A DNA stretch of 64,000 nucleotides from NCBI RefSeq assembly GCF_024508665.1, contig NZ_JANINP010000006.1:806001-870000 (forward strand), in the 5' to 3' direction. The position numbers and the translations under genes are program-made. Within the stretch, counting starts at the first letter, position 1. Every line of letters starts with the position of its first letter. The notes under the pieces were generated by a model, which worked only from the letters and a program-made list of their open reading frames with translations, ran no database searches and was not told the DNA's origin. The DNA is from Sphingomonas sp. (GTDB lineage Bacteria > Pseudomonadota > Alphaproteobacteria > Sphingomonadales > Sphingomonadaceae). Shown in pieces: positions 8,182 through 17,084 of the stretch.

Positions 8182-9074
8182 CAGGCATCCTTGTCGTAGG
8201 ACACGTCCTCGCGGCGATGCGCGGATATCATCGTGTTCCTGAGCAACACCGCGATCGTCATCGGGCCGACTCCGCCCGGCACCGGAGTGATCGCCCCCGC
8301 CACGCTCAGCGCGCCGGCAAAGTCGACATCTCCGACCAGCCGCCCGTTGCTGCCGCCGGATTCCGGCGGCTCGCGATTGATGCCGACGTCGATCACGCAA
8401 GCGCCCGGCTTGATCCACTCGCCCTTGACCATTTCGGGCCGACCGACCGCCGCCACGACGATGTCGGCGCGCTTGACCACGGTCGACAGGTCGCGGGTCT
8501 TCGAATGCGCCACAGTGACAGTGCAACTTTCCTTGACGAGGAGCTGCGCCATCGGCTTTCCGACGATGTTCGACCGCCCGATCACCACAGCGTCGAGGCC
8601 GGCGAGGTCGCCCAATTGGTCCTTGAGCAGCATCAGGCAACCGAGCGGCGTGCACGGCACGAATCCTTCGAGCCCGGTCGCCAGCCGCCCGGCATTGACC
8701 GGGTGGAAGCCGTCGACATCCTTGTCGGGATCGATCCGCGTGATCACCGCGCGCTCGTCGATATGTCCGGGCAGCGGCAGCTGAACCAGGATGCCGTCCA
8801 CCGCGGGATCTGCGTTGAGCTGGTCGACCAGCGCCAGCAGGTCGGCTTGGGAGGTATGCGCGGACAGCTTGTGCTCGAAGCTCGCCATGCCCGCGGCGAC
8901 GGTCGCCTTATGCTTGTTGCGGACATAGACGGCCGAAGCCGGATCCTCGCCGACTAAAACCACCGCTAGGCCGGGCACGCGCCCTGTCGTCTCGCGAAAT
9001 GTCGCGACCTGGGTTGCGATCCGCTCGCGCAATGCCAGCGCGAATGCTTTGCCATCGATGATGTTCGCCGTCAT
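8178..9074 (-). CDS. folD: Bifunctional methylene-tetrahydrofolate dehydrogenase/cyclohydrolase
   Basis: Cytoplasmic enzyme (298 aa) interconverting 5,10-methylene-, methenyl- and 10-formyl-tetrahydrofolate with NADP. Diagnostic segments: [10 protein letters not shown] with the catalytic Tyr/Lys, [22 protein letters not shown], the NADP-binding [17 protein letters not shown], and [11 protein letters not shown] near the C-terminus. Length is normal for the family. It lies in a five-gene overlapping run yggT-DUF167-folD-secreted protein-marC, with its ATG overlapping the DUF167 stop. Confidence 0.98.
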   Translation of the reverse strand: MTANIIDGKAFALALRERIATQVATFRETTGRVPGLAVVLVGEDPASAVYVRNKHKATVAAGMASFEHKLSAHTSQADLLALVDQLNADPAVDGILVQLPLPGHIDERAVITRIDPDKDVDGFHPVNAGRLATGLEGFVPCTPLGCLMLLKDQLGDLAGLDAVVIGRSNIVGKPMAQLLVKESCTVTVAHSKTRDLSTVVKRADIVVAAVGRPEMVKGEWIKPGACVIDVGINREPPESGGSNGRLVGDVDFAGALSVAGAITPVPGGVGPMTIAVLLRNTMISAHRREDVSYDKDAW

Positions 9075-9391
9075 GGCTCGGCCTGATAGAGCGCGGCGGC
9101 GATCTTCGCCAGCGCTTCGGCGTCTCCCGAGATCGCCAGCCGCTTCAGTCTGGCGCGATCGCCGGCGATCAGCCGCACGTCGCGCCGCGGCACACCAAAA
9201 TGCTTTGCCGCAAGCTCGATCAGCGCGGCATTGGCGGCGCCGTCGACCGGCGGGGAGTTCAGACGCGCCGCGGCATGCCCGGGACCCGGCGCGAGCTCAT
9301 TGCGGGAGGATCGCGGCGTCACGCGCACCGCGATCTCGATCCCGTCGGAAGTCGTGCGCCAGCCGCTCAGAGCGCGCCCGCGCCGACCCAC
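9071..9391 (-). CDS. DUF167 (YggU-like) small protein
   Basis: Small cytoplasmic protein of the DUF167 family, recognised by [13 protein letters not shown], the strongly conserved [24 protein letters not shown] and [15 protein letters not shown]. Function is unknown, but it commonly accompanies yggT across proteobacteria, as here. The start is uncertain: no ATG precedes the domain. I chose a GTG at 9391, which overlaps the yggT end by about 25 bases; a CTG at 9370 would give 99 residues. The stop overlaps the folD start. Confidence 0.82.
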   Translation of the reverse strand: MGRRGRALSGWRTTSDGIEIAVRVTPRSSRNELAPGPGHAAARLNSPPVDGAANAALIELAAKHFGVPRRDVRLIAGDRARLKRLAISGDAEALAKIAAALYQAEP

Positions 9392-9669
9392 CACAAGGCC
9401 AGCCGACCGATTGCGATCTGGAGGCACCAGATGATCAGCAAGACGACCAGCGGCGACAGATCGAGCGCGCCGAAATCGGGCATGATGCGCCGGATCGGTC
9501 GATAGAAGGGCTCGGTGATCCGGTCGAGCGCCGTCCAGATCGCGCGCACGGTGTCGTTGTGGGTGTTGATGACGTTGAACGAAATCAGCCAGGACAGGAT
9601 CGCCTGGATGATGATGATCCACTGCGCGACGGTCAGCAGGACCTGCAGAATACTGAGGATGGTAATCAA
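9367..9669 (-). CDS. YggT family membrane protein
   Basis: A 100-residue protein with two hydrophobic segments separated by the family signature PFYRPIRRIMP (about residues 63-73). YggT proteins are inner-membrane proteins linked to osmotic/ion homeostasis and, in some bacteria, to cell division; the role here is inferred only. It is the first gene of the overlapping run that includes DUF167 and folD. The region upstream to argB is 63 bases and could hold the promoter. Confidence 0.92.
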   Translation of the reverse strand: MITILSILQVLLTVAQWIIIIQAILSWLISFNVINTHNDTVRAIWTALDRITEPFYRPIRRIMPDFGALDLSPLVVLLIIWCLQIAIGRLALWWVGAGAL

Positions 9670-9732
9670 GTTTGTCTCCGAGGTGCGGCCCTATCCGTAT
9701 CGATATAGGAACGAACCGGCTGCGAACAGCCC

Positions 9733-10632
9733 TCAGGCGCGAACCAGCGTGCCGGCGCCGCGCCGGGTGAAGATTTCGAGCAGCATGCCGTGCGGCACCC
9801 GGCCGTCCAGGATAACCGCCGCTCCGACCCCGGCCTCGACCGCCGCGACGCAGGTATCGACCTTGGGGATCATCCCGCCGGAGATGGTGCCGTCGGCCTT
9901 CATCGCCTCGATCGTCGCGCGGTCGAGGTCGGTCTGGAGATCGCCCGCCTTGTCCAGCACGCCGGCGACATCGGTCAGCAGGAAGAAACGCGTCGCGCCC
10001 AGCGCGCCAGCGATCGAGCCCGCCATCGTATCGGCATTGATATTATAAGTCTCGCCATCCACGCCAAGCGCGACCGGTGCCACAACCGGAATGAAACCGT
10101 CGCGCGCCAGATTCTTGAGAATCGAGGGATCGACCGTCACCGGCTCGCCGACAAAGCCCAGGTCGACATGGCGTTCGATCCCCGAATTGCGGTCGGGTTC
10201 GGTGCGGGTGACTTTTTCGGCGATGACCAGATTGGCGTCCTTGCCCGAAATGCCGACCGCGCGGCCGCCGAGCGCGGCGATCCAGCCGACGATTTCCTTG
10301 TTGATCTTCCCGGCCAGGACCATCTCGGCGACTTCGGCGGTGGCGGCGTCGGTGACGCGCAGGCCGCCGATGAATTCCGATTCGACTCCCAGTCGCTTGA
10401 GCATCGCGCCGATCTGCGGGCCGCCGCCATGGACGACCACCGGGTTGATGCCGACTGCCTTCAAAAGCACCACATCCTCGGCGAAATCGCGCTGCGCCTC
10501 GGGGTCGCCCATGGCGTGGCCGCCATATTTGATGACGAAGGTCTGGCCCGCGTAACGCTGCATGTACGGCAACGCCTCGACGAGCGTTTCGGCCTTGGCG
10601 AGCAATTGGGGCGAAGGGGAATGATCGGTCAT
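9733..10632 (-). CDS. argB: Acetylglutamate kinase
   Basis: Phosphorylates N-acetylglutamate in arginine biosynthesis (299 aa, amino-acid kinase fold). Motifs: [11 protein letters not shown] (nucleotide-binding Lys and glycine loop), [10 protein letters not shown] (acetylglutamate binding), [11 protein letters not shown], and [12 protein letters not shown]. The N-terminal extension before the kinase core ([21 protein letters not shown]) is the form found in arginine-sensitive hexameric enzymes, so feedback inhibition by arginine is plausible. The gene stands alone; no other arg gene is adjacent. Confidence 0.97.
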   Translation of the reverse strand: MTDHSPSPQLLAKAETLVEALPYMQRYAGQTFVIKYGGHAMGDPEAQRDFAEDVVLLKAVGINPVVVHGGGPQIGAMLKRLGVESEFIGGLRVTDAATAEVAEMVLAGKINKEIVGWIAALGGRAVGISGKDANLVIAEKVTRTEPDRNSGIERHVDLGFVGEPVTVDPSILKNLARDGFIPVVAPVALGVDGETYNINADTMAGSIAGALGATRFFLLTDVAGVLDKAGDLQTDLDRATIEAMKADGTISGGMIPKVDTCVAAVEAGVGAAVILDGRVPHGMLLEIFTRRGAGTLVRA

Positions 10633-10650
10633 GGGCGCGCCATACCCGTT

Positions 10651-10771
10651 CCGTTATCCCAGCGAAAGAACATCGCTCCGGATCGTCCGTGAGCCTGCGG
10701 GGCATGCTCAACCCGGTGTTGGCCTTCGGCGGAATATACCGAGAAAGATGCCAGCTTTCGCTGGTACGACG
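10651..10771. repeat. Intergenic palindromic repeat, family A (degenerate copy 2)
   Basis: Left half CCGTTATCCCAGCGAAAG and right half GATGCCAGCTTTCGCTGGTACGACG are diverged, spread-out arms of the same element seen at 6.85 kb. It lies between argB and the transporter gene downstream of it on the map, both on the minus strand. The middle ~80 bases are unrelated to the other copies. Confidence 0.5.
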
Positions 10772-10781
10772 AGCGGGCCGC

Positions 10782-11435
10782 TCAGGCGCGATCGAGCTTC
10801 CTTCCCAGCGCGACGAAGGCGGTGATCAGGAACGGCACCAGCACGATCGACAGGACGATCTTGGTCAGCATCTGCCCTTCCATCAATTGGAGGATCGGGC
10901 GCTCGCCGTAAAAGGAGATGGTGATGAACAATAGGGTATCGACAATCTGGCTGATCACGCTCGCCACCATGCCGCGGAACCAGACCAGACGGCCCTTGCC
11001 TTCCTGTCCCTTGAGCTTCGAGAAGATGAAGACGTTGAGTGTCTGCGAGGTGCCGTAAGAGATGAAGCCCGCCAACATCATCCGCACGCTCTGACCGACG
11101 ACGATGGGGAAGGCATCGATTGCCGGCGGATACATGCCGGGGTCATGCGGCAGCGCAAGGACGATCTGGATCAAAGCGGCCGAGGTGAACAGGGGCACGA
11201 AGCCGAGCCGGACGAGCATCGTCGCGGTCTTCTGCCCATGGATTTCAGCGACGGCGCTCGACAGGACGACCAGCAGGAGGAACCCGAAAATACCCGCTTC
11301 GACCGCGAGCGGTCCCAGCGCGACCTGTTTGACGCCAAGCACGCCCGCCATGCAGACCATGCCGCCATAGAGGATCGAAAAGACGAAGAGCGAACGAGGC
11401 AGCCTTACCTCTTGGGCGGGAGCGGGTGTTTCCAT
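10782..11435 (-). CDS. Queuosine precursor transporter (YhhQ/VUT family)
   Basis: Membrane protein (217 aa, about six helices) of the YhhQ/DUF165 family, which imports queuosine precursors such as preQ0/preQ1. Family marks are SSAVAEIHGQKTA after helix 2, GFISYGTSQTLNVFIFSKLK (a conserved polar-helix motif) and ASVISQIVDTLLFITISF. The ATG at 11435 fits the usual N-terminus; the frame continues 12 codons upstream without support. A GluQRS gene at 21 kb belongs to the same modification pathway. Confidence 0.85.
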   Translation of the reverse strand: METPAPAQEVRLPRSLFVFSILYGGMVCMAGVLGVKQVALGPLAVEAGIFGFLLLVVLSSAVAEIHGQKTATMLVRLGFVPLFTSAALIQIVLALPHDPGMYPPAIDAFPIVVGQSVRMMLAGFISYGTSQTLNVFIFSKLKGQEGKGRLVWFRGMVASVISQIVDTLLFITISFYGERPILQLMEGQMLTKIVLSIVLVPFLITAFVALGRKLDRA

Positions 11436-11475
11436 GCGGCACGACGCTAGCGCCAATTCCGTGCGCGTCAAACGG

Positions 11476-11500
11476 CCCGGTCGAAAGGGGATCGACCGGG
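11476..11500 (-). terminator. Hairpin downstream of the first Cys-module gene
   Basis: A 9-bp perfect stem (CCCGGTCGA / TCGACCGGG) with a 7-base loop lies 14 bases past the stop on the minus strand. The T run is weak (GTTTG). The copy after the paralogous gene at 12166-12189 has the same flanking bases. Confidence 0.55.
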
Positions 11501-11513
11501 TCGCTCCCCTAGG

Positions 11514-11921
11514 TCACTTAAGCCGCTTGTTGCACGCGCTCCAATATTGCGGCCAAGTCTGGCCGGGCGCGATCTTGCCGGCGGCCTTGTCGGCTTTCCA
11601 CTGGTTGCCGCATTCGTGCTGACGAGACGCGGTCGCGGTCTGCGCCGCGCTGCGCGGACGCTTGGCGCCAGTCGGTGCGGCTGGTTTGTCGCCGCTGACG
11701 GCGGCGGGTTTGTTGGCGGCGGACTTGGGCAGCGAGGCTCGGCATTGCGCGAGGAACTGCATCCAACTCTGTCCGGCGGGCAGTGTACCGGCCGTCTTCG
11801 CTTCGCGATATTTCGCGCCGCAAATCTTCATCGGATTATCGGCGGCGGTCGCCGGAGTCGCCAGCATCCCAACGCCTGCAATCGTGATCGCGACCATCGC
11901 GGTCTTCAACATCATCGTCAT
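11514..11921 (-). CDS. Secreted protein with two 27-residue Cys modules (paralogue 1)
   Basis: A 135-residue protein with a signal peptide (cleavage likely after ATPATAA, residue ~27). The mature part has two copies of a 27-residue module of the form C-G-x-x-[YW]-...-K-x-A-...-G-Q-[ST]-W-x-Q-[FY]-...-C: ICGAKYREAK...AQC and ECGNQWKADK...SAC. Both copies have exactly 25 residues between the cysteines. An Ala/Pro/Lys-rich linker joins them. Each module probably forms one disulfide in the periplasm. The pattern is loosely like PsiF-type repeats, but I cannot assign a family. A second, similar gene lies 280 bases upstream on the same strand. Confidence 0.78.
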   Translation of the reverse strand: MTMMLKTAMVAITIAGVGMLATPATAADNPMKICGAKYREAKTAGTLPAGQSWMQFLAQCRASLPKSAANKPAAVSGDKPAAPTGAKRPRSAAQTATASRQHECGNQWKADKAAGKIAPGQTWPQYWSACNKRLK

Positions 11922-12165
11922 CCCACATCCTTCCTCTGCGGCTCGCCGCCGGCGGTGGCCGACCGGAGGATACCGGCGGCCGTGGGATGGGAGATATCGC
12001 AATCGGGGCATCCGAGTCCGCGATTGCCTCCAAAACCGATCAATTTGTTCGGCATACGTTCTCGGCTCGAGCTGCGAACGGAGATGCGCGCCGTTAAGGG
12101 CATTCGGGCGGAAAGTAGCGAACATAACGCTCTGCGTGGCGGCAGGCCAGGCGTGCAGTAAACGG

Positions 12166-12189
12166 CCCGGCCGGTTGCCGCCGGCCGGG
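12166..12189 (-). terminator. Hairpin downstream of the second Cys-module gene
   Basis: A 9-bp GC stem (CCCGGCCGG / CCGGCCGGG) with a 6-base loop begins 12 bases past the stop, followed on the minus strand by CCGTTTAC. The flanking bases match those of the hairpin after paralogue 1, so the terminator seems to have been duplicated with the gene. Confidence 0.55.
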
Positions 12190-12201
12190 CGCCTGGAGCG
12201 G

Positions 12202-12651
12202 CTATTTCATACGCTTGTTGCACGCGCTCCAATATTGCGGCCAGGTCTGGCCGGCGGGAACCTTGCCGGCGGCTTTCGCGGCGCGATATTGCGCGCCGCA
12301 TTGACGCTCGCGCGCGTACATAGCTGCCTGGGCCGGACTCGGCTGACCCGGCGTCTTCGGCGGCTTGGCGACAGCGACGCGCGTCGGAGCCGGTTTCGTC
12401 ACGACGGCCGGCTTGGCGGCGACCACCGGCTTCGCCGGCACCGTGACCGCGGCGGGCTTGGGCAAGGATGCGCGGCACTGCGCCAGAAACTGGCTCCAGG
12501 TCTGGCCCGCGGGCAGCGTCTTGGCGGTCTTGGCGGCCTGATATTTGGCGCCGCACACCTTCATCGCATTGTCAGCGGCGAACGCAGGAGCGGCCGTGCC
12601 GATCCCCGCCAGCATCGACGCCGCCAGCGCCATCTTCATGATATGGGTCAT
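12202..12651 (-). CDS. Secreted protein with two 27-residue Cys modules (paralogue 2)
   Basis: A 149-residue paralogue of the neighbouring gene. It has a signal peptide (cleavage near APAFAA, residue ~25), module a (VCGAKYQAAK...AQC), a longer Pro/Lys/Val-rich linker (~35 residues) and module b (QCGAQYRAAK...SAC) ending in NKRMK. Cysteine spacing is identical to that in paralogue 1. The last ~35 bases of the two genes are almost identical in DNA, pointing to a recent duplication or gene conversion, while the linkers differ freely. The gene is divergent from the nucleoside transporter; the 257-base gap should hold both promoters. Confidence 0.78.
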   Translation of the reverse strand: MTHIMKMALAASMLAGIGTAAPAFAADNAMKVCGAKYQAAKTAKTLPAGQTWSQFLAQCRASLPKPAAVTVPAKPVVAAKPAVVTKPAPTRVAVAKPPKTPGQPSPAQAAMYARERQCGAQYRAAKAAGKVPAGQTWPQYWSACNKRMK

Positions 12652-12908
12652 CTTTCATGCTCCCTCGCAGGCGCCCATAACCACGCGGCCCGGGCTACCG
12701 GCCTTATAGGGCGTGATCCCGCAAACATGAACGCCAGATGACTGAATTGACCCGTCCCGGAGCCCTCCGGGCAATGCGCGGGCCAAGGGGCTGTCCTAGT
12801 CCGATTTTTACCGCCATAGTTGCCGGCAATTTGACCTATCGCATGGGCGGGGCCCCGGGTTTGCCGGCGCCTCGCGCATCGGATGAGTGAGTGGGGGCTT
12901 ACCAACAC

Positions 12909-14186
12909 ATGCCACGTTTCCTGATCGGCATTGCCGGCATCCTTGTCATTCTGGCGATTGCCTATCTGCTCTCCGCCAATCGCAAGGCAATCCGCCTGCG
13001 CGTCGTCGGCGCGGCCTTCGCGCTCCAGGTCGTCATCGCCTGGCTGGTCCTCTATGTCCCGGCCGGCAAATTGGTGATCGAGAAGATGGCGGGCGGAGTC
13101 ACCGCGTTGCTCAATTATGCGCACGAAGGCACCAATCTGATCCTGGGGCCGCTGGCGACCGATCCCAAGTTCGGCAATGCCTTCGCGATTTCCGCGCTCC
13201 CCGTGATCATCTTCTTCGCCGCTTTGGTCTCGGTGCTCTATCACCTCGGCATCATGCAGTTGATCGTGCGCTGGATCGGCGGCGCGATCGAGAAAGTAGT
13301 CGGCGTCAGCAAGGTCGAATCCTTGTGCGCCGCGGCCAATATCTTCGTCGGCCAGTCGGAGGCACCTTTGGTTATCCGGCCGTATCTCGCCACGCTGACC
13401 CCATCCCAATTGTTCGCGGTGATGTCGGTCGGCATGGCGGGCGTCGCGGGTACGATCCTTGCCGCCTATGCCTCGCTGCTCGGGCCGACGGCGCTGCCCT
13501 ATCTGCTCGCGGCTTCGTTCATGTCCGCGCCCGGCGGGCTGCTGATGGCCAAGCTGATCATGCCCGACGAGCCGGTGCCGGCAGGCGAATTGCCGCTGGA
13601 GGGCAGCGCGGCCGTTCTGGCGCACGAGGATGACGCGATCCGTGCCGCCGAGTCGCATATCGAGGAGGAACGTGCATCGAACGTCATCATGGCGGCGGCG
13701 ATGGGTGCACAGACCGGCGTCAAGATCGCGGTCGCGGTCGCGGCGATGGTGCTCGCCTTCGTCTCGCTGGTCGCGCTGGCCAACGGCCTGCTCGGTTGGG
13801 TCGGCGGCTGGTTCGGCTATCCGACGCTCAGCTTCCAGGGGATGCTGGGCGATATCTTCGCGCCGGTCATGTATTTGCTCAACATCCCGTGGAACGAGAC
13901 CGGCGCGGCCGGGCAATTGTTCGGGCAGAAGATCGTGCTCAACGAATTCGTCGCGTTCATCGATCTCGGCCAGATGAAAAATTTGTCGCCGCGCACCACG
14001 GCGATCGTCACCTTTGCCTTGTGCGGCTTCGCCAATTTCTCGTCGATCGCGATCCAGATGGCCTCGACCGGCAGCCTGGCGCCCAACCAGCGGCCGATGA
14101 TCGCCAAGCTTGGCCTGCGCGCGCTGGCAGCAGGCAGTCTGGCGAACCTGATGTCGGCGGCCCTGGCGGGGATGCTGATTCCGTAA
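12909..14186 (+). CDS. Nucleoside transporter, NupC/CNT family
   Basis: Concentrative nucleoside transporter (425 aa), importing nucleosides with H+ or Na+. Family marks: VGQSEAPLVIRPYL (substrate loop), MSVGMAGVAGTILAAYASLLG, NEFVAFIDL, and LCGFANFSSIAIQMAS near the C-terminus. A charged cytoplasmic loop separates the two halves (around residues 225-260). The ATG at 12909 begins a hydrophobic helix (MPRFLIGIAGILVIL); a GTG 18 bases upstream is possible but lengthens the N-terminus without benefit. No nucleoside catabolic gene is adjacent. Confidence 0.93.
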   Translation: MPRFLIGIAGILVILAIAYLLSANRKAIRLRVVGAAFALQVVIAWLVLYVPAGKLVIEKMAGGVTALLNYAHEGTNLILGPLATDPKFGNAFAISALPVIIFFAALVSVLYHLGIMQLIVRWIGGAIEKVVGVSKVESLCAAANIFVGQSEAPLVIRPYLATLTPSQLFAVMSVGMAGVAGTILAAYASLLGPTALPYLLAASFMSAPGGLLMAKLIMPDEPVPAGELPLEGSAAVLAHEDDAIRAAESHIEEERASNVIMAAAMGAQTGVKIAVAVAAMVLAFVSLVALANGLLGWVGGWFGYPTLSFQGMLGDIFAPVMYLLNIPWNETGAAGQLFGQKIVLNEFVAFIDLGQMKNLSPRTTAIVTFALCGFANFSSIAIQMASTGSLAPNQRPMIAKLGLRALAAGSLANLMSAALAGMLIP

Positions 14187-14207
14187 AGAGCTCAGCGCGA
14201 AAATAGC

Positions 14208-14311
14208 CGTTTCCCCGGCAAAGGCCGAGGCCCAGTTACCATAATCTCTCGATGGCGGGATGCCATCTCTGGATCATCGACGCTGGGCCCCGGCCTTCGA
14301 TGGGGAGGCGT
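14208..14311. repeat. Intergenic palindromic repeat, family A (degenerate copy 3)
   Basis: Arms CGTTTCCCCGGCAAAGGCCGAGG and GGCCCCGGCCTTCGATGGGGAGGCG are inverted relative to each other around a ~55-base centre. The element fills the convergent gap between the nucleoside transporter and hbd genes, where it could act as a shared stop. Confidence 0.55.
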
Positions 14312-14351
14312 TAAAATATCGGGATCAGCTTAAAAAAAGGACGCGTCGCCA

Positions 14352-15221
14352 TCACCGCGTCGGTACAGGCTCCGCGCCCGAATAATCGTAGAAACCGCGC
14401 CCGGTCTTGCGGCCGTACCAGCCGGCTTCGACATATTTGACCAGCAAGGGGGCGGGACGGAACTTGGGATCGCCGGTGCCCTCGAACAGCACGCGCGTGA
14501 TCTCCAGGCAGGTGTCGAGCCCGATGAAATCAGCGAGCGTCAACGGCCCCATCGGGTGATTGAGCCCGAGCTGGCAAGCGAGGTCGATGTCGCGGATCGT
14601 CGCCACGCCTTCGCCGAGCGCGAAACACGCCTCGTTGAGCATCGGCATCAGGATGCGGTTGACGATGAAGCCGGGCGCGTCGTTGGCGCGCACGACTTGC
14701 TTGCCGAGCGCGGCGGCATAGGTCTCGATCAGCGTCACGGTCTCGTCGCTGGTTGCGAGGCCGCGGATGATCTCGATCAGACCCATGACCGGCACGGGAT
14801 TGAAGAAGTGGACGCCGATGAAGCGCTTGGGGTCGGGCGTCGCCTGGGCGAGGCGGGTGATCGGGATCGACGAGGTATTCGAGGCCAGCACCGCGGTCGT
14901 ACCGAGCACCTTGCCCACCTCTGCGAAGATCGCGCGCTTGATCTCCTCGCGCTCGGTCGCCGCCTCGATGATCAACCCGCATTTGCCCATCGCCGACGGG
15001 CCCTCGATCGTCTCGATCCGCGCGAGGGTCTGATCGGCAACCTCGGCGGTGATCTTTTCCTTCGACACCGCGCGGGCGAGTTGCGCGGCGATGCCCGCCT
15101 TTCCCGCGTCGGCGCGCTCCTTGGAGACATCGGCGAGCAGCACGTGGTAGCCGGCCTGTGCCGACACCTGCGCGATGCCCGCGCCCATCTGTCCCGCCCC
15201 GATCACGCCCACGCTTTGCAT
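14352..15221 (-). CDS. 3-hydroxybutyryl-CoA dehydrogenase
   Basis: NAD(P)-dependent enzyme (289 aa) interconverting acetoacetyl-CoA and 3-hydroxybutyryl-CoA in short-chain fatty acid or polyhydroxybutyrate metabolism. The Rossmann motif [15 protein letters not shown] is at the N-terminus. The catalytic region has [10 protein letters not shown], the HFFNPVPVM catalytic His segment and [11 protein letters not shown]. The C-terminal dimerisation domain has [18 protein letters not shown] and ends at [11 protein letters not shown]. The ATG at 15221 gives the standard start. It is the last gene of a same-strand run beginning with the HIG1-domain gene; in related bacteria this gene usually follows etfB-etfA. 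Confidence 0.95.
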   Translation of the reverse strand: MQSVGVIGAGQMGAGIAQVSAQAGYHVLLADVSKERADAGKAGIAAQLARAVSKEKITAEVADQTLARIETIEGPSAMGKCGLIIEAATEREEIKRAIFAEVGKVLGTTAVLASNTSSIPITRLAQATPDPKRFIGVHFFNPVPVMGLIEIIRGLATSDETVTLIETYAAALGKQVVRANDAPGFIVNRILMPMLNEACFALGEGVATIRDIDLACQLGLNHPMGPLTLADFIGLDTCLEITRVLFEGTGDPKFRPAPLLVKYVEAGWYGRKTGRGFYDYSGAEPVPTR

Positions 15222-15300
15222 GTCACTTCCTCGCAAATGATTCTGCGGCCGAGGCCGATGCGATTCGCCCTAGCCATAGCGGCGGTCACGCGGCAACCGG

Positions 15301-16077
15301 TCAGTCGATCCGGCCGCAATCGTAGGCGCGAGTCACATAGGGAAAGTGGACTTTGTGCTTGCCGGCCAGCTCAGGCGTCGCGGCGATCATCGCGCGGATT
15401 TCCTCGATCAGGGCGGTGCGGCGATTGCTGGGCAAAGCGGCGATGAAACTGGTCGACAATGTGCGGCCGATTATGACTTCCTCGGCCGTTCCCACATGAA
15501 CGTAGCGCATCGTCGTTTCGTGGAGAGGTGAGAAGCCAGGCGCAGGGAAAACGCTACGCCATGCCTGGGACTTCTGGCGAGGAGCATCGTCCTGATAGCG
15601 ATCGGTGATCTCCGACAATCGCCGCACCCAGGGAACCTCGATGTCGCGCACGTTCCAGATCAGCCCGAGCGTCCCGCCCGGTCGCAACACTCTCCGGAAT
15701 TCGGCGAGCGTTTGCGGGGTTGCGAACCAATGGAAGGCCGTGGCGCAGATCACGGCATCGACCGATTCCGCGGCGACCGGCAATGCTTCTGCAGTAGCGA
15801 TGGCGGTCGCGACGCCCGGGGCAGAAGACGCCAGATGGGCAAGCATTTCCGCCACGGGGTCCGTGGCGAGGACCATCGCGCCTGTTTCCACGAGCAGGCG
15901 GGTGAACAAGCCGGTTCCGGCGCCGACTTCGACCACGCGGCTGTCCGGTCCGATGCCCATCCGGTCGCGCAGCCAGTCGAGCGCCTCACCCGGATAGGCC
16001 GGGCGACTGGCGGCGTAAGTGTCCGCGCTGCTCGCGAAACCGGTCGCGGCGGCGCGATGCACGCCGGCAGCCGTCAC
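15301..16077 (-). CDS. Class I SAM-dependent methyltransferase coupled to egtD
   Basis: A 258-residue methyltransferase: motif I VVEVGAGTGLFTRLL, motif II ATDPVAEML, motif IV ICATAFHWFA followed by EFRRVLRPGGTLGLIWNVRD. This is the Methyltransf_11/UbiE-like pattern found in enzymes acting on small molecules. The GTG start overlaps the egtD stop by four bases (GTGA), so the two are probably co-translated. Ergothioneine operons do not normally contain this gene. It may modify hercynine, ergothioneine or an unrelated metabolite; the sequence alone cannot decide. Confidence 0.82.
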   Translation of the reverse strand: MTAAGVHRAAATGFASSADTYAASRPAYPGEALDWLRDRMGIGPDSRVVEVGAGTGLFTRLLVETGAMVLATDPVAEMLAHLASSAPGVATAIATAEALPVAAESVDAVICATAFHWFATPQTLAEFRRVLRPGGTLGLIWNVRDIEVPWVRRLSEITDRYQDDAPRQKSQAWRSVFPAPGFSPLHETTMRYVHVGTAEEVIIGRTLSTSFIAALPSNRRTALIEEIRAMIAATPELAGKHKVHFPYVTRAYDCGRID

Positions 16078-17051
16078 GGTGCGGGACGCGGCGGCTGGGC
16101 CTCGGCAAGGTAGAGTGCGAACTGGTCGTCGGGATCGGTCCATTCGGCGATCGGCGTCCAGCCGCCCGACCGCAGCAGCAGACGCGCGTCGCGCGGGCCG
16201 TATTTGTGGCTGTTCTCGGTATGGATCGTCTCGCCCGCCGCCATCTCGAATGGCCGCCCTTCGACCGTGAACACGACGTCGCGCACGGACTCGAGATGCA
16301 TTTCGATCCGTGCGCGATCGTCGTTCCAGATCGCACGGTGGCGGAACGCGTCGATCGGGATCGTCCCGTCGAGCTCGCGATTGATCCGCTCGAGCAGATT
16401 GAGATTGAACTGCGCGGTGACGCCGGCGCCGTCGTCATAGGCGCGTTCGAGCACGTCCACATCCTTGATCCGGTCCATTCCGATCAGCAGCATCGCTCCT
16501 TCCCCAAGCGACGCGCGCATCGCTCGTAGCAGGTCGGTCGACGACAAGGGGATCATGTTGCCGATCGTCGATCCGGGGAAGAAGCCCAGCTTGGGCGCCG
16601 TGCCAACCTGATGCGGCAAGGCGATCGGTTTCAGGAAGTCGGCCTCGACCGGAAAAACCGGCAGGCCGGGGAATCGCTCGGACAGCGCGCGCGAGGATTC
16701 GCGCAGGAAATCGCCCGAAATGTCGATCGGGACATAAGCGCAAGGGTCAAGCGCCTGGAGCACGATCGGTGTCTTGGTCGACGATCCCGATCCGAATTCG
16801 ACTATGGCCCGGCCGGGCCCGACGCGCTCGGCGATCTCTCCGGCGACCGTGCGCAGCAGCGCGGTCTCGGTCCGCGTCGGGTAATATTCGGGCAATTCGG
16901 TAATCGCCTCGAACAATTCCGAGCCGCGATGGTCGTAGAACCAGCGCGCCGGAATCGCGCGCGGCCGCCGTGTCAGCCCGTCGATCACGTCGGCGCGAAA
17001 GGCGGGATCCGCGAAACTTCGGGTGCCGTCCTCGATTTCCTGTTTGAGCAT
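16074..17051 (-). CDS. egtD: L-histidine N-alpha-methyltransferase EgtD
   Basis: Trimethylates histidine to hercynine, the first step of ergothioneine synthesis (325 aa). Segments seen: PARWFYDHRGSELFEAIT, ELPEYYPTRTE, the SAM site VEFGSGSSTKT, PIDISGDFL, FFPGSTIGNM, and a C-terminal histidine-site region with IHTENSHKYG. Length and order match the family (about 320 aa). An AAGGA ribosome site sits just before the ATG. It is 33 bases downstream of egtB on the same strand. Confidence 0.96.
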   Translation of the reverse strand: MLKQEIEDGTRSFADPAFRADVIDGLTRRPRAIPARWFYDHRGSELFEAITELPEYYPTRTETALLRTVAGEIAERVGPGRAIVEFGSGSSTKTPIVLQALDPCAYVPIDISGDFLRESSRALSERFPGLPVFPVEADFLKPIALPHQVGTAPKLGFFPGSTIGNMIPLSSTDLLRAMRASLGEGAMLLIGMDRIKDVDVLERAYDDGAGVTAQFNLNLLERINRELDGTIPIDAFRHRAIWNDDRARIEMHLESVRDVVFTVEGRPFEMAAGETIHTENSHKYGPRDARLLLRSGGWTPIAEWTDPDDQFALYLAEAQPPRPAP

Positions 17052-17084
17052 CAGATATCCTTTGCGGGCCGGCGCCGTGACAAA

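Noticed and set aside
12891..12908. Earlier GTG start for the nucleoside transporter
   Set aside because: It adds only six residues ahead of the hydrophobic N-terminus and lacks a ribosome site; the ATG at 12909 is preferred.
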